Source: an uncultured Sutterella sp.
GTDB lineage: Bacteria; Pseudomonadota; Gammaproteobacteria; Burkholderiales; Burkholderiaceae_F
Direction: 5' to 3'
Assembly (NCBI GenBank): GCA_900770335.1
Contig: CAAGKD010000164.1
Span: forward strand, 7,727-71,726
Length of the DNA stretch: 64,000 nucleotides
The number at the start of each line of letters is the position of its first letter. Position 1 is the first letter of the stretch. Both the position numbers and the translations under genes were made by a program. Shown piece by piece: positions 45,644-54,644 of the stretch. Under the pieces are notes generated by a model. That model did not search any database. It worked only from the letters and a program-made list of their open reading frames with translations, and had not been told where the DNA came from.

Positions 45644-47013
45644 GACGCGGCCGCCTTCTTCCCGAGCCCCTCGAGAAGCCTGCCATGGATTCCGCCGAAG
45701 CCTCCGTTGCTCATGCAGAGGAGCACGTCCCCGGGCCGGGCCTCGTCAAGAACGCGCGCGAGGAGCGCCTCAAAGTCGTGCGTCACGAACGCGCGCCCCC
45801 CGAGCGCGGCGAGCGCCTCCTCGGGCGACCAGCGCACGCCCTCGCCCGCGAAGCAGAAGACCTCGTCGGCGCCCTCGAGCGACCCCGCGAGGGCCGCCTT
45901 CATCGTGCCGAGCTTCATCGTGTTGCTGCGCGGCTCGAGGATCGCAAGGAGCCGCCTGCCGGGGTACTTCCCGCGCACGCCCTCGATCGTCTCGCGGATC
46001 GCCGTCGGATGGTGCGCGAAGTCGTCAATCACCGTGCAGCCGAAGGCCTCGCCCCTCACCTCCTGTCGGCGGTGCACGCCCGGAAAGCGCGCGAGCGCGG
46101 CAAGCGCGTCGATCGGCGCGACCCCGGCCGCGCGCGCGGCCGCGACGGCCGCCAGAGCGTTGAGCGCGTTGTAGCGCCCCGGCATGACGGCCGGGATCCG
46201 GCCGACGGCGCGTCCTTCGAAGGCCGCCTCAAGGTCCTCCGAGAGCGACCAGCCGCCCGCCGCCCCGAAGGGCGCGTCAAAGCGCTCGAGCCGCGACCAG
46301 CACCCTCGCGCGAGCACGCGGTCGAGGGCCTCGCAGCGGGCGTTGGCGATGACGAGCCCCTCGGAGGGCATCGTGCGCACGAGATGGTGGAACTGCGTCT
46401 CGATCGCCGCGAGGTCGGGGAAGATGTCCGCGTGGTCGTACTCGAGGTTGTTGAGGATCGCCACGCGCGGATGGTAGTGCACGAACTTGCTGCGCTTGTC
46501 GCAGAACGCCGTGTCATACTCGTCGGCCTCGATGACGAAGGGCGAGCCCGGCGCGTCGCAGGCGCCGAGCGCGGCGGAGCTTTCGCCCCAGCGCGGCACG
46601 CCGCCGATGAGGTAGCCGGGCTTCAGGCCGCACTCGGAGAGGATCCACGCGAGCATCGAGGTCGTCGTGGTCTTGCCGTGCGTGCCCGCGACGGCGAGCA
46701 CGGTGCGTCCGCGCAAGATGCATTCGCTCATCCACTGCGGCCCGGACGCGTAGGGCTCGCCCGCGTTGAGAATCGCCTCGAGGAGCGGGTTGCCGCGCGA
46801 GACGGCGTTGCCGATCACCCAGAGGTCGGGGCGGATCGCGAGCTGCGCGGCGTCATAGCCCTGCGTGATCTCGATGCCGTTCGCGGCGAGCGCGTTGCTC
46901 ATCGGGGGATAGACGTTCCGGTCGCACCCGGTGACCTTGTGCCCGGCCGCGCGCGCGAGCTGCGCGACTCCGCCCATGAAGGTTCCGCAGATGCCGAGAA
47001 TATGAATGTGCAT
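45640..47013 (-). CDS. mpl: UDP-N-acetylmuramate:L-alanyl-gamma-D-glutamyl-meso-diaminopimelate ligase
   Basis: Mpl re-attaches the recycled tripeptide to UDP-MurNAc in peptidoglycan recycling. The 457-aa Mur ligase starts with the MPL-type HIHILGICGTFMGGVAQLARAAGH. It has the ATP-binding AVAGTHGKTTTTSMLAWIL and VIEADEYDTAFCDKRSKFVHYHPR, the MPL hallmark. VIDDFAHHPTAIRETI and LEPRSNTMKLG complete the C-terminal domain. With AmpD and the lytic transglycosylase elsewhere in the window it belongs to the wall-recycling route. Confidence 0.97.
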   Translation of the reverse strand: MHIHILGICGTFMGGVAQLARAAGHKVTGCDRNVYPPMSNALAANGIEITQGYDAAQLAIRPDLWVIGNAVSRGNPLLEAILNAGEPYASGPQWMSECILRGRTVLAVAGTHGKTTTTSMLAWILSECGLKPGYLIGGVPRWGESSAALGACDAPGSPFVIEADEYDTAFCDKRSKFVHYHPRVAILNNLEYDHADIFPDLAAIETQFHHLVRTMPSEGLVIANARCEALDRVLARGCWSRLERFDAPFGAAGGWSLSEDLEAAFEGRAVGRIPAVMPGRYNALNALAAVAAARAAGVAPIDALAALARFPGVHRRQEVRGEAFGCTVIDDFAHHPTAIRETIEGVRGKYPGRRLLAILEPRSNTMKLGTMKAALAGSLEGADEVFCFAGEGVRWSPEEALAALGGRAFVTHDFEALLARVLDEARPGDVLLCMSNGGFGGIHGRLLEGLGKKAAAS

Positions 47014-47139
47014 GTGACGCCTTTGCTGTGTTGCGCGCCGCTCCCCGCGCCCGGCGAAGGTCCGGGCGCGCCCGGACGGACGCCGAGGAGCAATCCTAGA
47101 CGAGGCGGGGCGAACGAGAAAGAAGAGGAGGCCTTCCGT

Positions 47140-47811
47140 ATGAGACCGAGATCATCCGCAGCGGCGGCGACGCTCGCCGCGCGGCGCATCTGCCGCGAGG
47201 GCGAGTCCTGGAGCGCGGCCTTCGCCGCGGCGCGCGAGGAGACGGGCGAGAGCCCTCGCGAGGAGGACGTCGCCCGCGAGATCCGCGCCTGGTTCGCGCT
47301 CTTCGCGCCCGAGGCGCACGCCGAAACGCTTCTGCGCAAGCGCCGCGCAGCCCTCGGCGTGATGGAGCGCGCGCCCGGGCTCGGACTCGTCCTCACGGGC
47401 GTCGTGCTCTCTGGCGCGGCGACGGAGCGCTCGGTCGCGGAGCTCGTCACCCGCACCGCCGACGAGAAGGAGGCCGTGATGGGGCTCCTCAGCGCAGGCC
47501 TTCCCGCCGATCCATTCGAGGGCTCCTGGCTCACGGCCTTCGCGCGCCGCGCGGGAAGGGGCCTTGTCACGCTCCTCACGGAGCTCGCGGGCGAGCCCGT
47601 GCTCGTGCGCGTCGCGCCCCCGCGCACGCCGATGCCGGCCGCGGCTGAGCCCGACGACAATCAGCTGCCCGCCGAAGCCGCGGGATGGACGGACGCGGCG
47701 GCGCTCGCCGCGCTTCTCGCCGAACGCGAGGGCCTGCGCGCGGCGGCGTGCGAAAAGACCCGGCCGGCGGCGGAGTGCGCTCCGATCATCCTTCGCCGGA
47801 CGCCGGACTAG
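47140..47811 (+). CDS. Hypothetical protein, possibly degenerate nucleotidyltransferase family
   Basis: A 223-aa protein divergent from mpl, with AGAGGAGG before the ATG. The pattern of an N-terminal helical region, then GLVLTGVVLSGAATERSVAELV and DEKEAVMGLL, recalls a betaproteobacterial minimal-nucleotidyltransferase-like family in which the matching string is LTGAVLSG...SDIDLQLFTDDEKE. Here the Ser-Asp-x-Asp metal site is absent, so the protein would be catalytically dead if the homology is right. This is recalled pattern similarity, not a search result. Codon use is like the neighbours. Confidence 0.55.
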   Translation: MRPRSSAAAATLAARRICREGESWSAAFAAAREETGESPREEDVAREIRAWFALFAPEAHAETLLRKRRAALGVMERAPGLGLVLTGVVLSGAATERSVAELVTRTADEKEAVMGLLSAGLPADPFEGSWLTAFARRAGRGLVTLLTELAGEPVLVRVAPPRTPMPAAAEPDDNQLPAEAAGWTDAAALAALLAEREGLRAAACEKTRPAAECAPIILRRTPD

Positions 47812-48203
47812 CCTGTTGAGGGCATCCCGCGCGGACGCGCCCTCAATAAACTGCGGATGCTCCCTTCTTTCCGACGCCCGGGCGCCCGCTGTTTTCCGCG
47901 CCGATGCCGGCAAGTTCACCGCAGGAACGACCCCGGACGCGAAAGAAAACCTTTGACAAGGCGATGACAGTTTGCGCAGAATTGCGCTGATTTGTCCGCT
48001 GATGAGCGTTCATTTGAAGGTTTTCGGCCGCCGAGCGCCCTTTCGCGCCCTTTTTTGAGGGACGCCCCGGGCGAAGCGCTCCATGCCGCCCCGGCCCCGC
48101 GCCCCCTTCATCCGCCGGACGCCGGCGCCTGCGCGCGGCGCACAAGCCGCGCGACGGAGCCGCCGGCCCCGCTCATCCCCCCAAACACGGAAGCGATTGA
48201 ACC
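47812..48203. other. accBC leader region
   Basis: 392 bp with no credible gene. The middle part is AT-richer and holds a promoter-like pair at 47953-47982. If used, it gives an untranslated leader of about 215 nt ahead of accB. Long leaders and AccB-mediated autoregulation are known for the E. coli accBC operon. aroQ, often upstream of accB, is absent. Confidence 0.45.
47953..47987 (+). promoter_or_regulatory. accBC promoter with overlapping inverted repeat
   Basis: A perfect TTGACA (47953-47958) is 18 bp from CAGAAT (47977-47982). A short inverted repeat GCGCA-GAAT-TGCGC (47974-47987) overlaps the -10 box and could be a repressor site. The 5-bp arms are short, so this is tentative. Confidence 0.5.
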
Positions 48204-48668
48204 ATGGATCTGCGTAAGCTCAAAACACTGATTGACCTCGTCGGCGAAAGCGGCGTGGCCGAACTTGAAATCACGGAAGGCGAGGACCGCGTCCGCATCG
48301 TCAACCGTCCGAGCGCGCCCGCGCAGGCCGTGCAGTACGTCGCGCAGCCCCAGGCCGCCGTCGTCGAGGCGACCCCGCTTCCCGCGGCCGCCCCTGCGCC
48401 TGCGGCCGCCCCCGCGGCCGAGCCCGCCCGTCCGTCGCTCTCCATCACGAGCCCGATGGTCGGCACGTTCTATCGCGCCCCGTCGCCCGGCGCCGCGCCC
48501 TTCATCGAGGTGGGCGACCAGGTGAAGAAGGGCCAGGTGATCGGCATCATCGAGGCCATGAAGCTCCTCAACGAGGTTGAGGCCGACAAGGACGGCGTCG
48601 TCAAGGCCTTCGCGGCCGAGAACGGCCAGCCCGTCGAGTACGGTCAGCCGCTCGTCATCCTTGAGTAA
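48204..48668 (+). CDS. accB: Biotin carboxyl carrier protein of acetyl-CoA carboxylase
   Basis: AccB carries the biotin of acetyl-CoA carboxylase, the first step of fatty acid synthesis. The 154-aa protein has the conserved N-terminus MDLRKLKTLIDLVGESGVAELEI and an Ala/Pro-rich mobile linker (about 38-76). The biotinyl domain carries IEAMKLLNEVEAD with biotinylated Lys120, preceded by PMVGTFYRAPSPGAAPF (the AccB thumb). accC follows 15 bp later. Confidence 0.97.
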   Translation: MDLRKLKTLIDLVGESGVAELEITEGEDRVRIVNRPSAPAQAVQYVAQPQAAVVEATPLPAAAPAPAAAPAAEPARPSLSITSPMVGTFYRAPSPGAAPFIEVGDQVKKGQVIGIIEAMKLLNEVEADKDGVVKAFAAENGQPVEYGQPLVILE

Positions 48669-48683
48669 TCCGGGACGGGCCTC

Positions 48684-50051
48684 ATGTTTGGAAAAGTCCT
48701 CATCGCCAACCGCGGCGAGATCGCTCTGCGCATCCAGCGCGCCTGCCGCGAGATGGGCGTGAAGACCGTCGCCGTGCACTCCGTCGCCGACGCGGACGCA
48801 AAGTACGTCCGGCTCGCCGACGAGAGCGTGTGCATCGGCCCGGCGGCCTCCTCGCACTCGTACCTCAACATCCCCGCGATCATCTCGGCCGCCGAGGTGA
48901 CGGACGCCGAGGCGATCCACCCCGGATACGGGTTCCTTTCGGAGAACGCCGACTTCGCCGAGCAGGTCGAGCGCTCGGGGTTCGCGTTCATCGGCCCGCG
49001 CGCCGAGACGATCCGCCTCATGGGCGACAAGGTGAGCGCCAAGCAGGCCATGCGCGACGCGGGCGTGCCCTGCGTACCGGGCTCGGACGGAGCGCTCCCC
49101 GACGATCCCGAGGAGATCGTCCGCATCGCCAGGAAGATCGGCTACCCCATCATCATCAAGGCCTCGGGCGGCGGCGGTGGCCGCGGCATGCGCGTCGTGC
49201 GCACGGAGGCTGCGTTGCTCACCTCCGTGGCGATGACCCGCGAGGAGGCGCGCGTCGCCTTCGGCAACCCCACCGTCTACATGGAGAAGTTCCTCGAGAA
49301 CCCGCGCCACATCGAGATCCAGGTGCTCTCGGACAACTTCCAGAACGCAATCTACCTGGGCGAGCGCGACTGCTCCATGCAGCGCCGCAACCAGAAGGTC
49401 CTCGAGGAGGCTCCGGCCTGCGGCATCCCGCGCCGCGACATCGAGCGGCTCGGCTCGAGGTGCGTCGACGCCTGCCGCCGCATCGGCTACCGCGGCGCCG
49501 GCACGTTCGAGTTCCTTTACGAGAACGGCGAGTTCTACTTCATCGAGATGAACACCCGCGTGCAGGTCGAACATCCCGTCTCGGAGCTCATCTCTGGCGT
49601 GGACATCGTCTGCGAGCAGATCCGCATCGCCGCGGGCGAGCGCCTGCGCTACCGCCAACGCGACATCGTTCTGCGCGGCCACGCGATCGAGTGCCGCATC
49701 AACGCCGAGGACCCGTTCACCTTCGTGCCCTGCCCGGGACGCATCACCGCCTGGCACCTGCCCGGCGGCCCGGGCATCCGCATCGACTCGCACGTCTTCG
49801 CGGGCTACACCGTTCCGCCCTACTACGACTCGATGATCGGCAAGCTCATCGCCTACGGCGACACGCGCGAGCAGGCGATCGCCCGCATGCGCATCGCCCT
49901 CTCGGAGTTCGCCTGCGAGGGCATCAAGACGAACGTGAAGCTGCACAGGCTGCTCCTTTCCGACGAGCGCTTCGCGCGCGGCGGCACGAGCATCCACTAT
50001 CTTGAAGAGAAGCTCAGAAAGCGCGCCGCCTCGGGCGTCGCCGAGCCCTGA
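48684..50051 (+). CDS. accC: Biotin carboxylase subunit of acetyl-CoA carboxylase
   Basis: AccC carboxylates the biotin on AccB with ATP and bicarbonate. The 455-aa protein has the biotin-carboxylase N domain ([42 protein letters not shown]) and the ATP-grasp Gly-rich loop [45 protein letters not shown] and [13 protein letters not shown] follow. It ends before a strong terminator, so accB-accC is a two-gene operon. Confidence 0.98.
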   Translation: MFGKVLIANRGEIALRIQRACREMGVKTVAVHSVADADAKYVRLADESVCIGPAASSHSYLNIPAIISAAEVTDAEAIHPGYGFLSENADFAEQVERSGFAFIGPRAETIRLMGDKVSAKQAMRDAGVPCVPGSDGALPDDPEEIVRIARKIGYPIIIKASGGGGGRGMRVVRTEAALLTSVAMTREEARVAFGNPTVYMEKFLENPRHIEIQVLSDNFQNAIYLGERDCSMQRRNQKVLEEAPACGIPRRDIERLGSRCVDACRRIGYRGAGTFEFLYENGEFYFIEMNTRVQVEHPVSELISGVDIVCEQIRIAAGERLRYRQRDIVLRGHAIECRINAEDPFTFVPCPGRITAWHLPGGPGIRIDSHVFAGYTVPPYYDSMIGKLIAYGDTREQAIARMRIALSEFACEGIKTNVKLHRLLLSDERFARGGTSIHYLEEKLRKRAASGVAEP

Positions 50052-50110
50052 GCCTCGGGCGCCGCCCGGACCCGAGGGTCCCGGCGGATGCCGTTCCTTT
50101 AGAATCCCGG

Positions 50111-50155
50111 AGAAGCGGAGGCCGCAGAAGCGGCCCCGCTTCTCTTTTTGTTTTC
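50111..50155 (+). terminator. Terminator of accBC
   Basis: An AGAAGCGG...GGCCGC / GCGGCC...CGCTTCT stem with an AGAA loop is followed by CTTTTTGTTTT. TAGAAT at 50100-50105, just before it, could belong to a prmA promoter. Confidence 0.9.
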
Positions 50156-50198
50156 TCCGGCCGGGCGGTGCGCCCGCCCGGCATCAGAGGCCATCGCC

Positions 50199-51116
50199 AT
50201 GCGTGAATATCGAATCCTCGCCGACCAGCGCTCCGCCGAGGAGATCTCCGACCTGCTCCTTGACGCCGGAGCCCTCTCCGCCTCGCTCGAGGACGCCGAC
50301 GCCGACAGCACCGACGAGCAGCCGCTTTACGGCGAGCCCGGCCTCGAGCCCCAGACGCAGGCCTGGCCGCGCTCGATCATCTCGGTGCTCACCGAGGACG
50401 GCTTCAACTTCATGAAGGCCCTCGCCGAAGCGGTCGCGCAGGCGGGCGCCGACGCGCCCGAGCTCCTTGATGTGAGCGACGTCGAGGATCAGGACTGGGT
50501 GCGCATCACGCAGGCCCAGTTCCAGCCCTCGCACGTCTCGCCCCGCCTCTGGATCGTTCCGTCCTGGAGCGAGCCGCCCGAGCCCGACGCGATCATCGTC
50601 CGGCTCGACCCGGGCGTCGCCTTCGGCACGGGCTCGCACCCGACGACCCGGCTCTGCCTCAACTGGCTCGACGAGAACCTGCGCGCCGAGGACGACGTCC
50701 TTGACTACGGCTGCGGCACGGGCATCCTCGCGATCGGCGCCAAGAAGCTTGGCGCGGGCCGCGTGACGGGCACCGACATCGACCCGCAGGCCGTCGAGGC
50801 CGCGCGCGACAACGCCGCGCGCAACGACGCAGAGGCGGACTTTCATCTTCCCGACTCGATGCCCGAGGGGCGCTTCTCCGTCGTCGTCGCGAACATCCTC
50901 GCCAACCCCCTCAAGATCCTCGCCCCGGCCCTGCTCGGACGCGTCGCCCCGGGCGGCAGCCTCGTGCTCTCGGGGATCCTCGCCAAGCAGGCCGATGAGG
51001 TGATCGAGGCCTACCGCGCCGTCGATCCGACGCTGCCCCTCTCGCTCTGGCGCGAGGAGAACGGCTGGGTGTGCCTCGCCGGCGCGCGCGCGCAGAGCGC
51101 GGCGAAGGAGGCCTGA
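50199..51116 (+). CDS. prmA: Ribosomal protein L11 methyltransferase
   Basis: PrmA trimethylates residues of ribosomal protein L11. From ATG 50199 the protein is 305 aa. It has the N-terminal substrate-recognition domain (LLLDAGALSASLEDADADS), WIVPSWSEPP, and LDPGVAFGTGSHPTTRLCLNWL. The SAM loop VLDYGCGTGILAIGAKKLGA, TDIDPQAVEAARDNAARN and VVANILANPLKILAPAL with the catalytic-site Asn follow. The next gene begins 3 bp after the stop. Confidence 0.96.
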   Translation: MREYRILADQRSAEEISDLLLDAGALSASLEDADADSTDEQPLYGEPGLEPQTQAWPRSIISVLTEDGFNFMKALAEAVAQAGADAPELLDVSDVEDQDWVRITQAQFQPSHVSPRLWIVPSWSEPPEPDAIIVRLDPGVAFGTGSHPTTRLCLNWLDENLRAEDDVLDYGCGTGILAIGAKKLGAGRVTGTDIDPQAVEAARDNAARNDAEADFHLPDSMPEGRFSVVVANILANPLKILAPALLGRVAPGGSLVLSGILAKQADEVIEAYRAVDPTLPLSLWREENGWVCLAGARAQSAAKEA

Positions 51117-51119
51117 CCC

Positions 51120-52022
51120 ATGGCCGTCATCCTCAAGTGCCCGGCCTGCGGCGCGCTCTGGCGCCTGCCCGCGGCCGCGGCGGAAAAACCCAATGCGGAG
51201 CTCGCCTGCGGCGCCTGCGGCGCGCGGTTCGCCGCGAACGCGACCGAGCGCGCGGAGGTTCCGGACGACCGCCTCGAGGCGGCGCTTGCCGCCGCGCGAC
51301 CGAACGCAGAGGCCGGTCAGGCTCCGGCGCCGGTTCAGGCGGTTCAGGCGGTTCAGGCGGTTCAGGCGGCTCAGACCGTCAAGACGCCCGAATTCCCAGA
51401 AGCGAAGACCAAGCCCGTCGTGGACGCTCCGGAAGCTGCCGCGGAGACGAATGAGACCGAGCCGGCCGACCCCGTCGTCGCGGGAGGCGAAGCCGCCGCT
51501 CCGCGCCCCGCGGTCTTCGTGCCCGAGCGCCATCCCTTCCGGACCTTTCTTCTCGCGGCGCTCGCGCTCATTCTCGTCGCCGTCGCCGCGGCGAGCGCGC
51601 TTCTGCTTCTGAACGGCTTCGTGCTCGCGCAGGCGCCCTATCTGCGCCCCGTCTACGAGAACGTCTGCGCGAAGCTCCCCTGCCCGGGCTTCTACTGGAC
51701 GAACGCCTCGACGCTCAGCACCTCCGGGACGCTGCGCGAGGACCCGGCGCTCGGCATGCTCCTGCCGACGGTGAGCGCCTCGATCACGAACACGTCCCCT
51801 CACCCGCAGCAGCTCCCGATCCTCGAGGTGAAGGTGCTTGACGCCGCGGGCGACACGCTCGCCTCGCGCGTCCTCGAGCCCACGGACTACGGCTTCGTGC
51901 AGAAGCCCGCGATCCTGCCGGCGGGTGAAACCGCCGCGACCGTCATCCACTTCCGCTCGACCCTTCCCGTCGAGGCCGCCGGCGTCTCCGTCCGCGCGGT
52001 CGCCAACGAGATCGGCCGCTGA
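51120..52022 (+). CDS. Zinc-ribbon/DUF3426 membrane protein
   Basis: A 300-aa protein of the DUF3426 family. The N-terminal zinc ribbon has two Cys pairs (LKCPACGALWRLP and LACGACGARFAAN). Then comes a long Pro/Ala/Glu-rich linker with a 9-bp tandem repeat, one membrane helix (about 141-163, FLLAALALILVAVAAASALLLL) and the periplasmic DUF3426 beta domain (ITNTSPHPQQLPILEVKVLDAAGD...GETAATVIHF). The function is unknown. It is constantly found after prmA in Burkholderiales. Confidence 0.88.
   Translation: MAVILKCPACGALWRLPAAAAEKPNAELACGACGARFAANATERAEVPDDRLEAALAAARPNAEAGQAPAPVQAVQAVQAVQAAQTVKTPEFPEAKTKPVVDAPEAAAETNETEPADPVVAGGEAAAPRPAVFVPERHPFRTFLLAALALILVAVAAASALLLLNGFVLAQAPYLRPVYENVCAKLPCPGFYWTNASTLSTSGTLREDPALGMLLPTVSASITNTSPHPQQLPILEVKVLDAAGDTLASRVLEPTDYGFVQKPAILPAGETAATVIHFRSTLPVEAAGVSVRAVANEIGR
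51332..51367 (+). repeat. 9-bp tandem repeat in the DUF3426 gene
   Basis: Four perfect head-to-tail GGTTCAGGC units, with a degenerate fifth, encode a repeated Val-Gln-Ala in the linker. Nine-bp units keep frame, so slippage would only change linker length. Confidence 0.85.
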
Positions 52023-52025
52023 GCC

Positions 52026-52976
52026 ATGACCGTTCTCGTCTCGGGCTCCATCGCGCGCGACGCCGTGTTCTTTCATGAGGGCGCCTTCGCGCGACAGCTC
52101 GAAGCGGGCGACGTCCGCCACGTCAACACGACCTTCCTCGCGCCGCGAATGCGGCGCGACTACGGCGGCTGCGCCGCGAACATTTCCGCGGCGATGCGCC
52201 GCCTGGGCGGCGATCCGCTGCCCTGGGGCGTCGTAGGCGAGGATGACGCGGACTACCTGCGCCGATTCGATTCGCTCGGCATCCGCACGGAGGGAGTCGT
52301 CCGCATCGCGGGCGAGCGCACCGCCGAATGCGTCATCCTTACGGACAGCGAGGGCGCGCAGATCTCCGCCTTCCATCCGGGCGCCCTCGCGCACGGCGCC
52401 GAGGCGCCCTGGCCGCGCATCAAAGGACGCGACGCGGCGCCCGCATTGGCGATCCTCTCGCCCGCCGGACGGGAGGCGACGCTGCGGGCCGCGCGCGAAT
52501 GCGTCTCGCGCGGCGTTCCCTTTCTCTTTGACGTCGGCCAGGAGCTGCCGCTCTTCACGCGCGAGGAGCTCCTCGCGCTCCTCGACGCGTCCTTCGGCAT
52601 CGCCTGCTCGGACTTCGAGTGCGAGGCCTTCGCGCGGACGACGGGACTCCGGCCCGTCGACATCGCGCGCATGGGCAGGCTTGTTCTTCACACGCACGGC
52701 GCCCGGGGCGCGAGCCTCTGGGAGCCGAAGGCCTCCGAAAGCCTTCACGTCGAGGCGATTCCAGTCAGGACTCGGAACGCCGTCGGCGCGGGCGACGCGA
52801 TGCGCGGGGGATTTCTCGCCGGACTTGAGCGCGACCTCGCGCCGCTTGAATCCGCGCGGCTCGGCGCCGTTGCCGCGGCGCGGAAGGTCGCGGGCGAAAG
52901 CGCTCAAGACTATGCGCTCACGCTTGATGCTGCGCGCGAGGATTACGCGCGCATGTGGGGCGGCGCGCCCTTCTGA
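52026..52976 (+). CDS. PfkB family carbohydrate/nucleoside kinase
   Basis: A 316-aa ribokinase-like kinase. PfkB signatures are an N-terminal VLVSGSIARDAVFF, YGGCAANISAAMRRLGG and WGVVGEDDADYLRRFDSLGI. The C-terminal anion-hole motif TRNAVGAGDAMRGGFLAGL has the catalytic Asp. It resembles the adenosine-kinase-like group that follows prmA-DUF3426 in Burkholderiales. The phosphate acceptor is not predictable. It begins 3 bp after the DUF3426 stop and is the last gene of the unit. Confidence 0.88.
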   Translation: MTVLVSGSIARDAVFFHEGAFARQLEAGDVRHVNTTFLAPRMRRDYGGCAANISAAMRRLGGDPLPWGVVGEDDADYLRRFDSLGIRTEGVVRIAGERTAECVILTDSEGAQISAFHPGALAHGAEAPWPRIKGRDAAPALAILSPAGREATLRAARECVSRGVPFLFDVGQELPLFTREELLALLDASFGIACSDFECEAFARTTGLRPVDIARMGRLVLHTHGARGASLWEPKASESLHVEAIPVRTRNAVGAGDAMRGGFLAGLERDLAPLESARLGAVAAARKVAGESAQDYALTLDAAREDYARMWGGAPF

Positions 52977-52991
52977 ACGGACGCGACTTCA

Positions 52992-53231
52992 CTATAGGCG
53001 CAAAACACACGATGGCAGAAACCCTACCATCGCATGGCGGCCCCAAGAAAAACGGCGCTGAGGACTCATCCCCGGCGACGCTTCCATAAGGAGGGCCCGC
53101 CCGGTCAGGCCTTCGGCTGCGCGCCTTGCTTCCGCCAGCTCCGCCTGCAGCCCAGCCTCCGCTTCCTTCCGAGCCTTCCAGACCCAGGGCACGCAGTCGG
53201 CCCAGGCAAAGTTCGAGAGCAGCTCCGCCAT
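52992..53231 (-). CDS. Small hypothetical protein
   Basis: A 79-aa frame 48 bp downstream of yggT on the same strand. The first half looks protein-like (MAELLSNFAWADCVPWVWKA, then a helical EAGLQAELAEARRAAEG). The last 30 residues look random. The Shine-Dalgarno (AGGA at -14) is weak. I do not recognise a family. It may be a gene, a decayed end, or chance. The short hairpin CGATGG...CCATCG at 53010-53032 lies inside it. Confidence 0.25.
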   Translation of the reverse strand: MAELLSNFAWADCVPWVWKARKEAEAGLQAELAEARRAAEGLTGRALLMEASPGMSPQRRFSWGRHAMVGFLPSCVLRL

Positions 53232-53279
53232 GTTCGACCAGTCCTGAGGCTCAGGGCGACCGACGGCGTCAGAAAAGCG

Positions 53280-53831
53280 TCAAAGCAGAATGAACCCGCG
53301 CGAAAGCGGGATCACGAACATCAGCAGGACGTTCGTGATGACGATGAGCACGAGGGGCGAGAAGTCGATCCCGCGGAAGGTCGGGATCAGACGGCGGATG
53401 GGACGCAGGAACGGATCGATGAGCATCGCGAGCGTGTAGGTCATCGGGTGGCCGCGATTGACCCACGAAAGCACCGCCCAGATGATCGCGCCCCAGGAGA
53501 CCATCTCGAGCGCCCAGCGCAGCAGCATCGCGAAGGGCGCGATGACGAGCCCGACGGGCGTCGCCGGGAGCGCCCCGATCGTGCGGTGCACGAGCACGGC
53601 GACGACCGCGGCGAGCAGCGCCGTGAAGAGCGACGGCCAGTCAACGCCGCGCTTTCTCGGAACGGCCTTCGAAACGGGCTCAACGACCCAGTCCGTGAGG
53701 CGGCGGCAGAACTCGCAGAGCGGGTGGCGGGGCGAGAGCGCCCAGTAGTAGAGCCACGCGCGCAGCAGAAGCACCGCGCCGAAGAAACCGAAAACAACGC
53801 CGAGCACGTACTGAAAAGCCGAAGCGAGCAT
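53280..53831 (-). CDS. YggT family membrane protein
   Basis: A 183-aa inner-membrane protein with two YggT repeats. Each has a long hydrophobic pair and a signature: LSPRHPLCEFCRRLTDWVVEPVSKAVP in the first and VNRGHPMTYTLAMLIDPFLRPIRRLIP in the second. YggT proteins are linked to osmotic tolerance and, in plants, to membrane complex assembly. No partner gene such as proC or yggU is adjacent. Confidence 0.9.
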   Translation of the reverse strand: MLASAFQYVLGVVFGFFGAVLLLRAWLYYWALSPRHPLCEFCRRLTDWVVEPVSKAVPRKRGVDWPSLFTALLAAVVAVLVHRTIGALPATPVGLVIAPFAMLLRWALEMVSWGAIIWAVLSWVNRGHPMTYTLAMLIDPFLRPIRRLIPTFRGIDFSPLVLIVITNVLLMFVIPLSRGFILL

Positions 53832-53915
53832 GTTCCACCCGATCGCCGCGAGGCGACTGCAAATGATTGAAAAGACCGAAGGATTGTTCCGGCATTATGC
53901 CCGAACGGCCTGCGG

Positions 53916-54638
53916 TCACCTCGAAGGCCGCTTTGCGCGGGCGGCGAGCGCCGCCGCACGGCGCGCGAGCATGCCGCGGTCGCAGTCATCGGGGGCGAGC
54001 GCGAGGCGCACGCCCTTCGGAAGGCTTGCGCAGAGCCGCGCCCAGTCAAAGAACGGGCCCGGATCGGTCTTCCTGCCCGGCGCGATCGTCTCGTGACCGG
54101 TGACGAAGGCAACGGGAAGCGCCCTGGCGATGCGCCGCAGCGCCCCGGCGAGCGCTCGGTACTGCGCGCGCGTGAAGGGAGCCTCCCCGGTCCCCTCGAG
54201 CTCAATGCCGACGGAGAAGGCGTTCGCGCCGTCGCGTCCGCGGAAGTTCGAAAGCCCCGCGTGCCAGGCGCGGCGCAGCAGATTGACGTACTGGATCACC
54301 CGCCCCCTGCGGCGGATGAAGAGGTGCGCGGAGACGCGCAGGCCCCGGAGCTCCCGAAGGTCCCTGATGCCGGGCCGGGTCGACTTCCTTTGGCCGAGCC
54401 GGTCGAGCCGCCCGAGAAAGAGCCGGTCGACCCAGGGGCCGCCGAAGCGCCCCGCGGGCAGCGAGATGAAGTGGATGACGGCGAGCGTGACGCGGCCCGC
54501 CTCGCCCTGAGGACGCTCGTCCGCATGGGGGCTCGCCCGGAAGGATGCGCCGGGCAGAAGCCCGCGCGCGAGGCTAGCGCGCTCATGCGAAGCGCGTTCG
54601 CGCACGCGTCTCGCGCGAAGCCGAACGCCCGTCGCCAT
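53916..54638 (-). CDS. ampD: 1,6-anhydro-N-acetylmuramyl-L-alanine amidase
   Basis: AmpD removes the peptide from anhydromuropeptides in the cytoplasm and controls AmpC-type beta-lactamase induction where present. The 240-aa protein is longer than E. coli AmpD owing to a basic N-terminal extension. The zinc ligands are visible: His56 in VIHFISLP, His182 in TGHETIAPGRKTDPG and Asp192. FSVGIELEGTGEAPFT is typical. The PP0621 and ypjD genes precede it. No ampE or ampR is nearby. It works with Mpl and the SLT protein in wall recycling. Confidence 0.95.
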   Translation of the reverse strand: MATGVRLRARRVRERASHERASLARGLLPGASFRASPHADERPQGEAGRVTLAVIHFISLPAGRFGGPWVDRLFLGRLDRLGQRKSTRPGIRDLRELRGLRVSAHLFIRRRGRVIQYVNLLRRAWHAGLSNFRGRDGANAFSVGIELEGTGEAPFTRAQYRALAGALRRIARALPVAFVTGHETIAPGRKTDPGPFFDWARLCASLPKGVRLALAPDDCDRGMLARRAAALAARAKRPSR

Positions 54639-54644
54639 GGCGCT

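Noticed and set aside
51332..51367. CRISPR-like or regulatory repeat
   Set aside because: The 9-bp units are adjacent, without spacers, and lie inside a coding linker; this is a simple in-frame tandem repeat.
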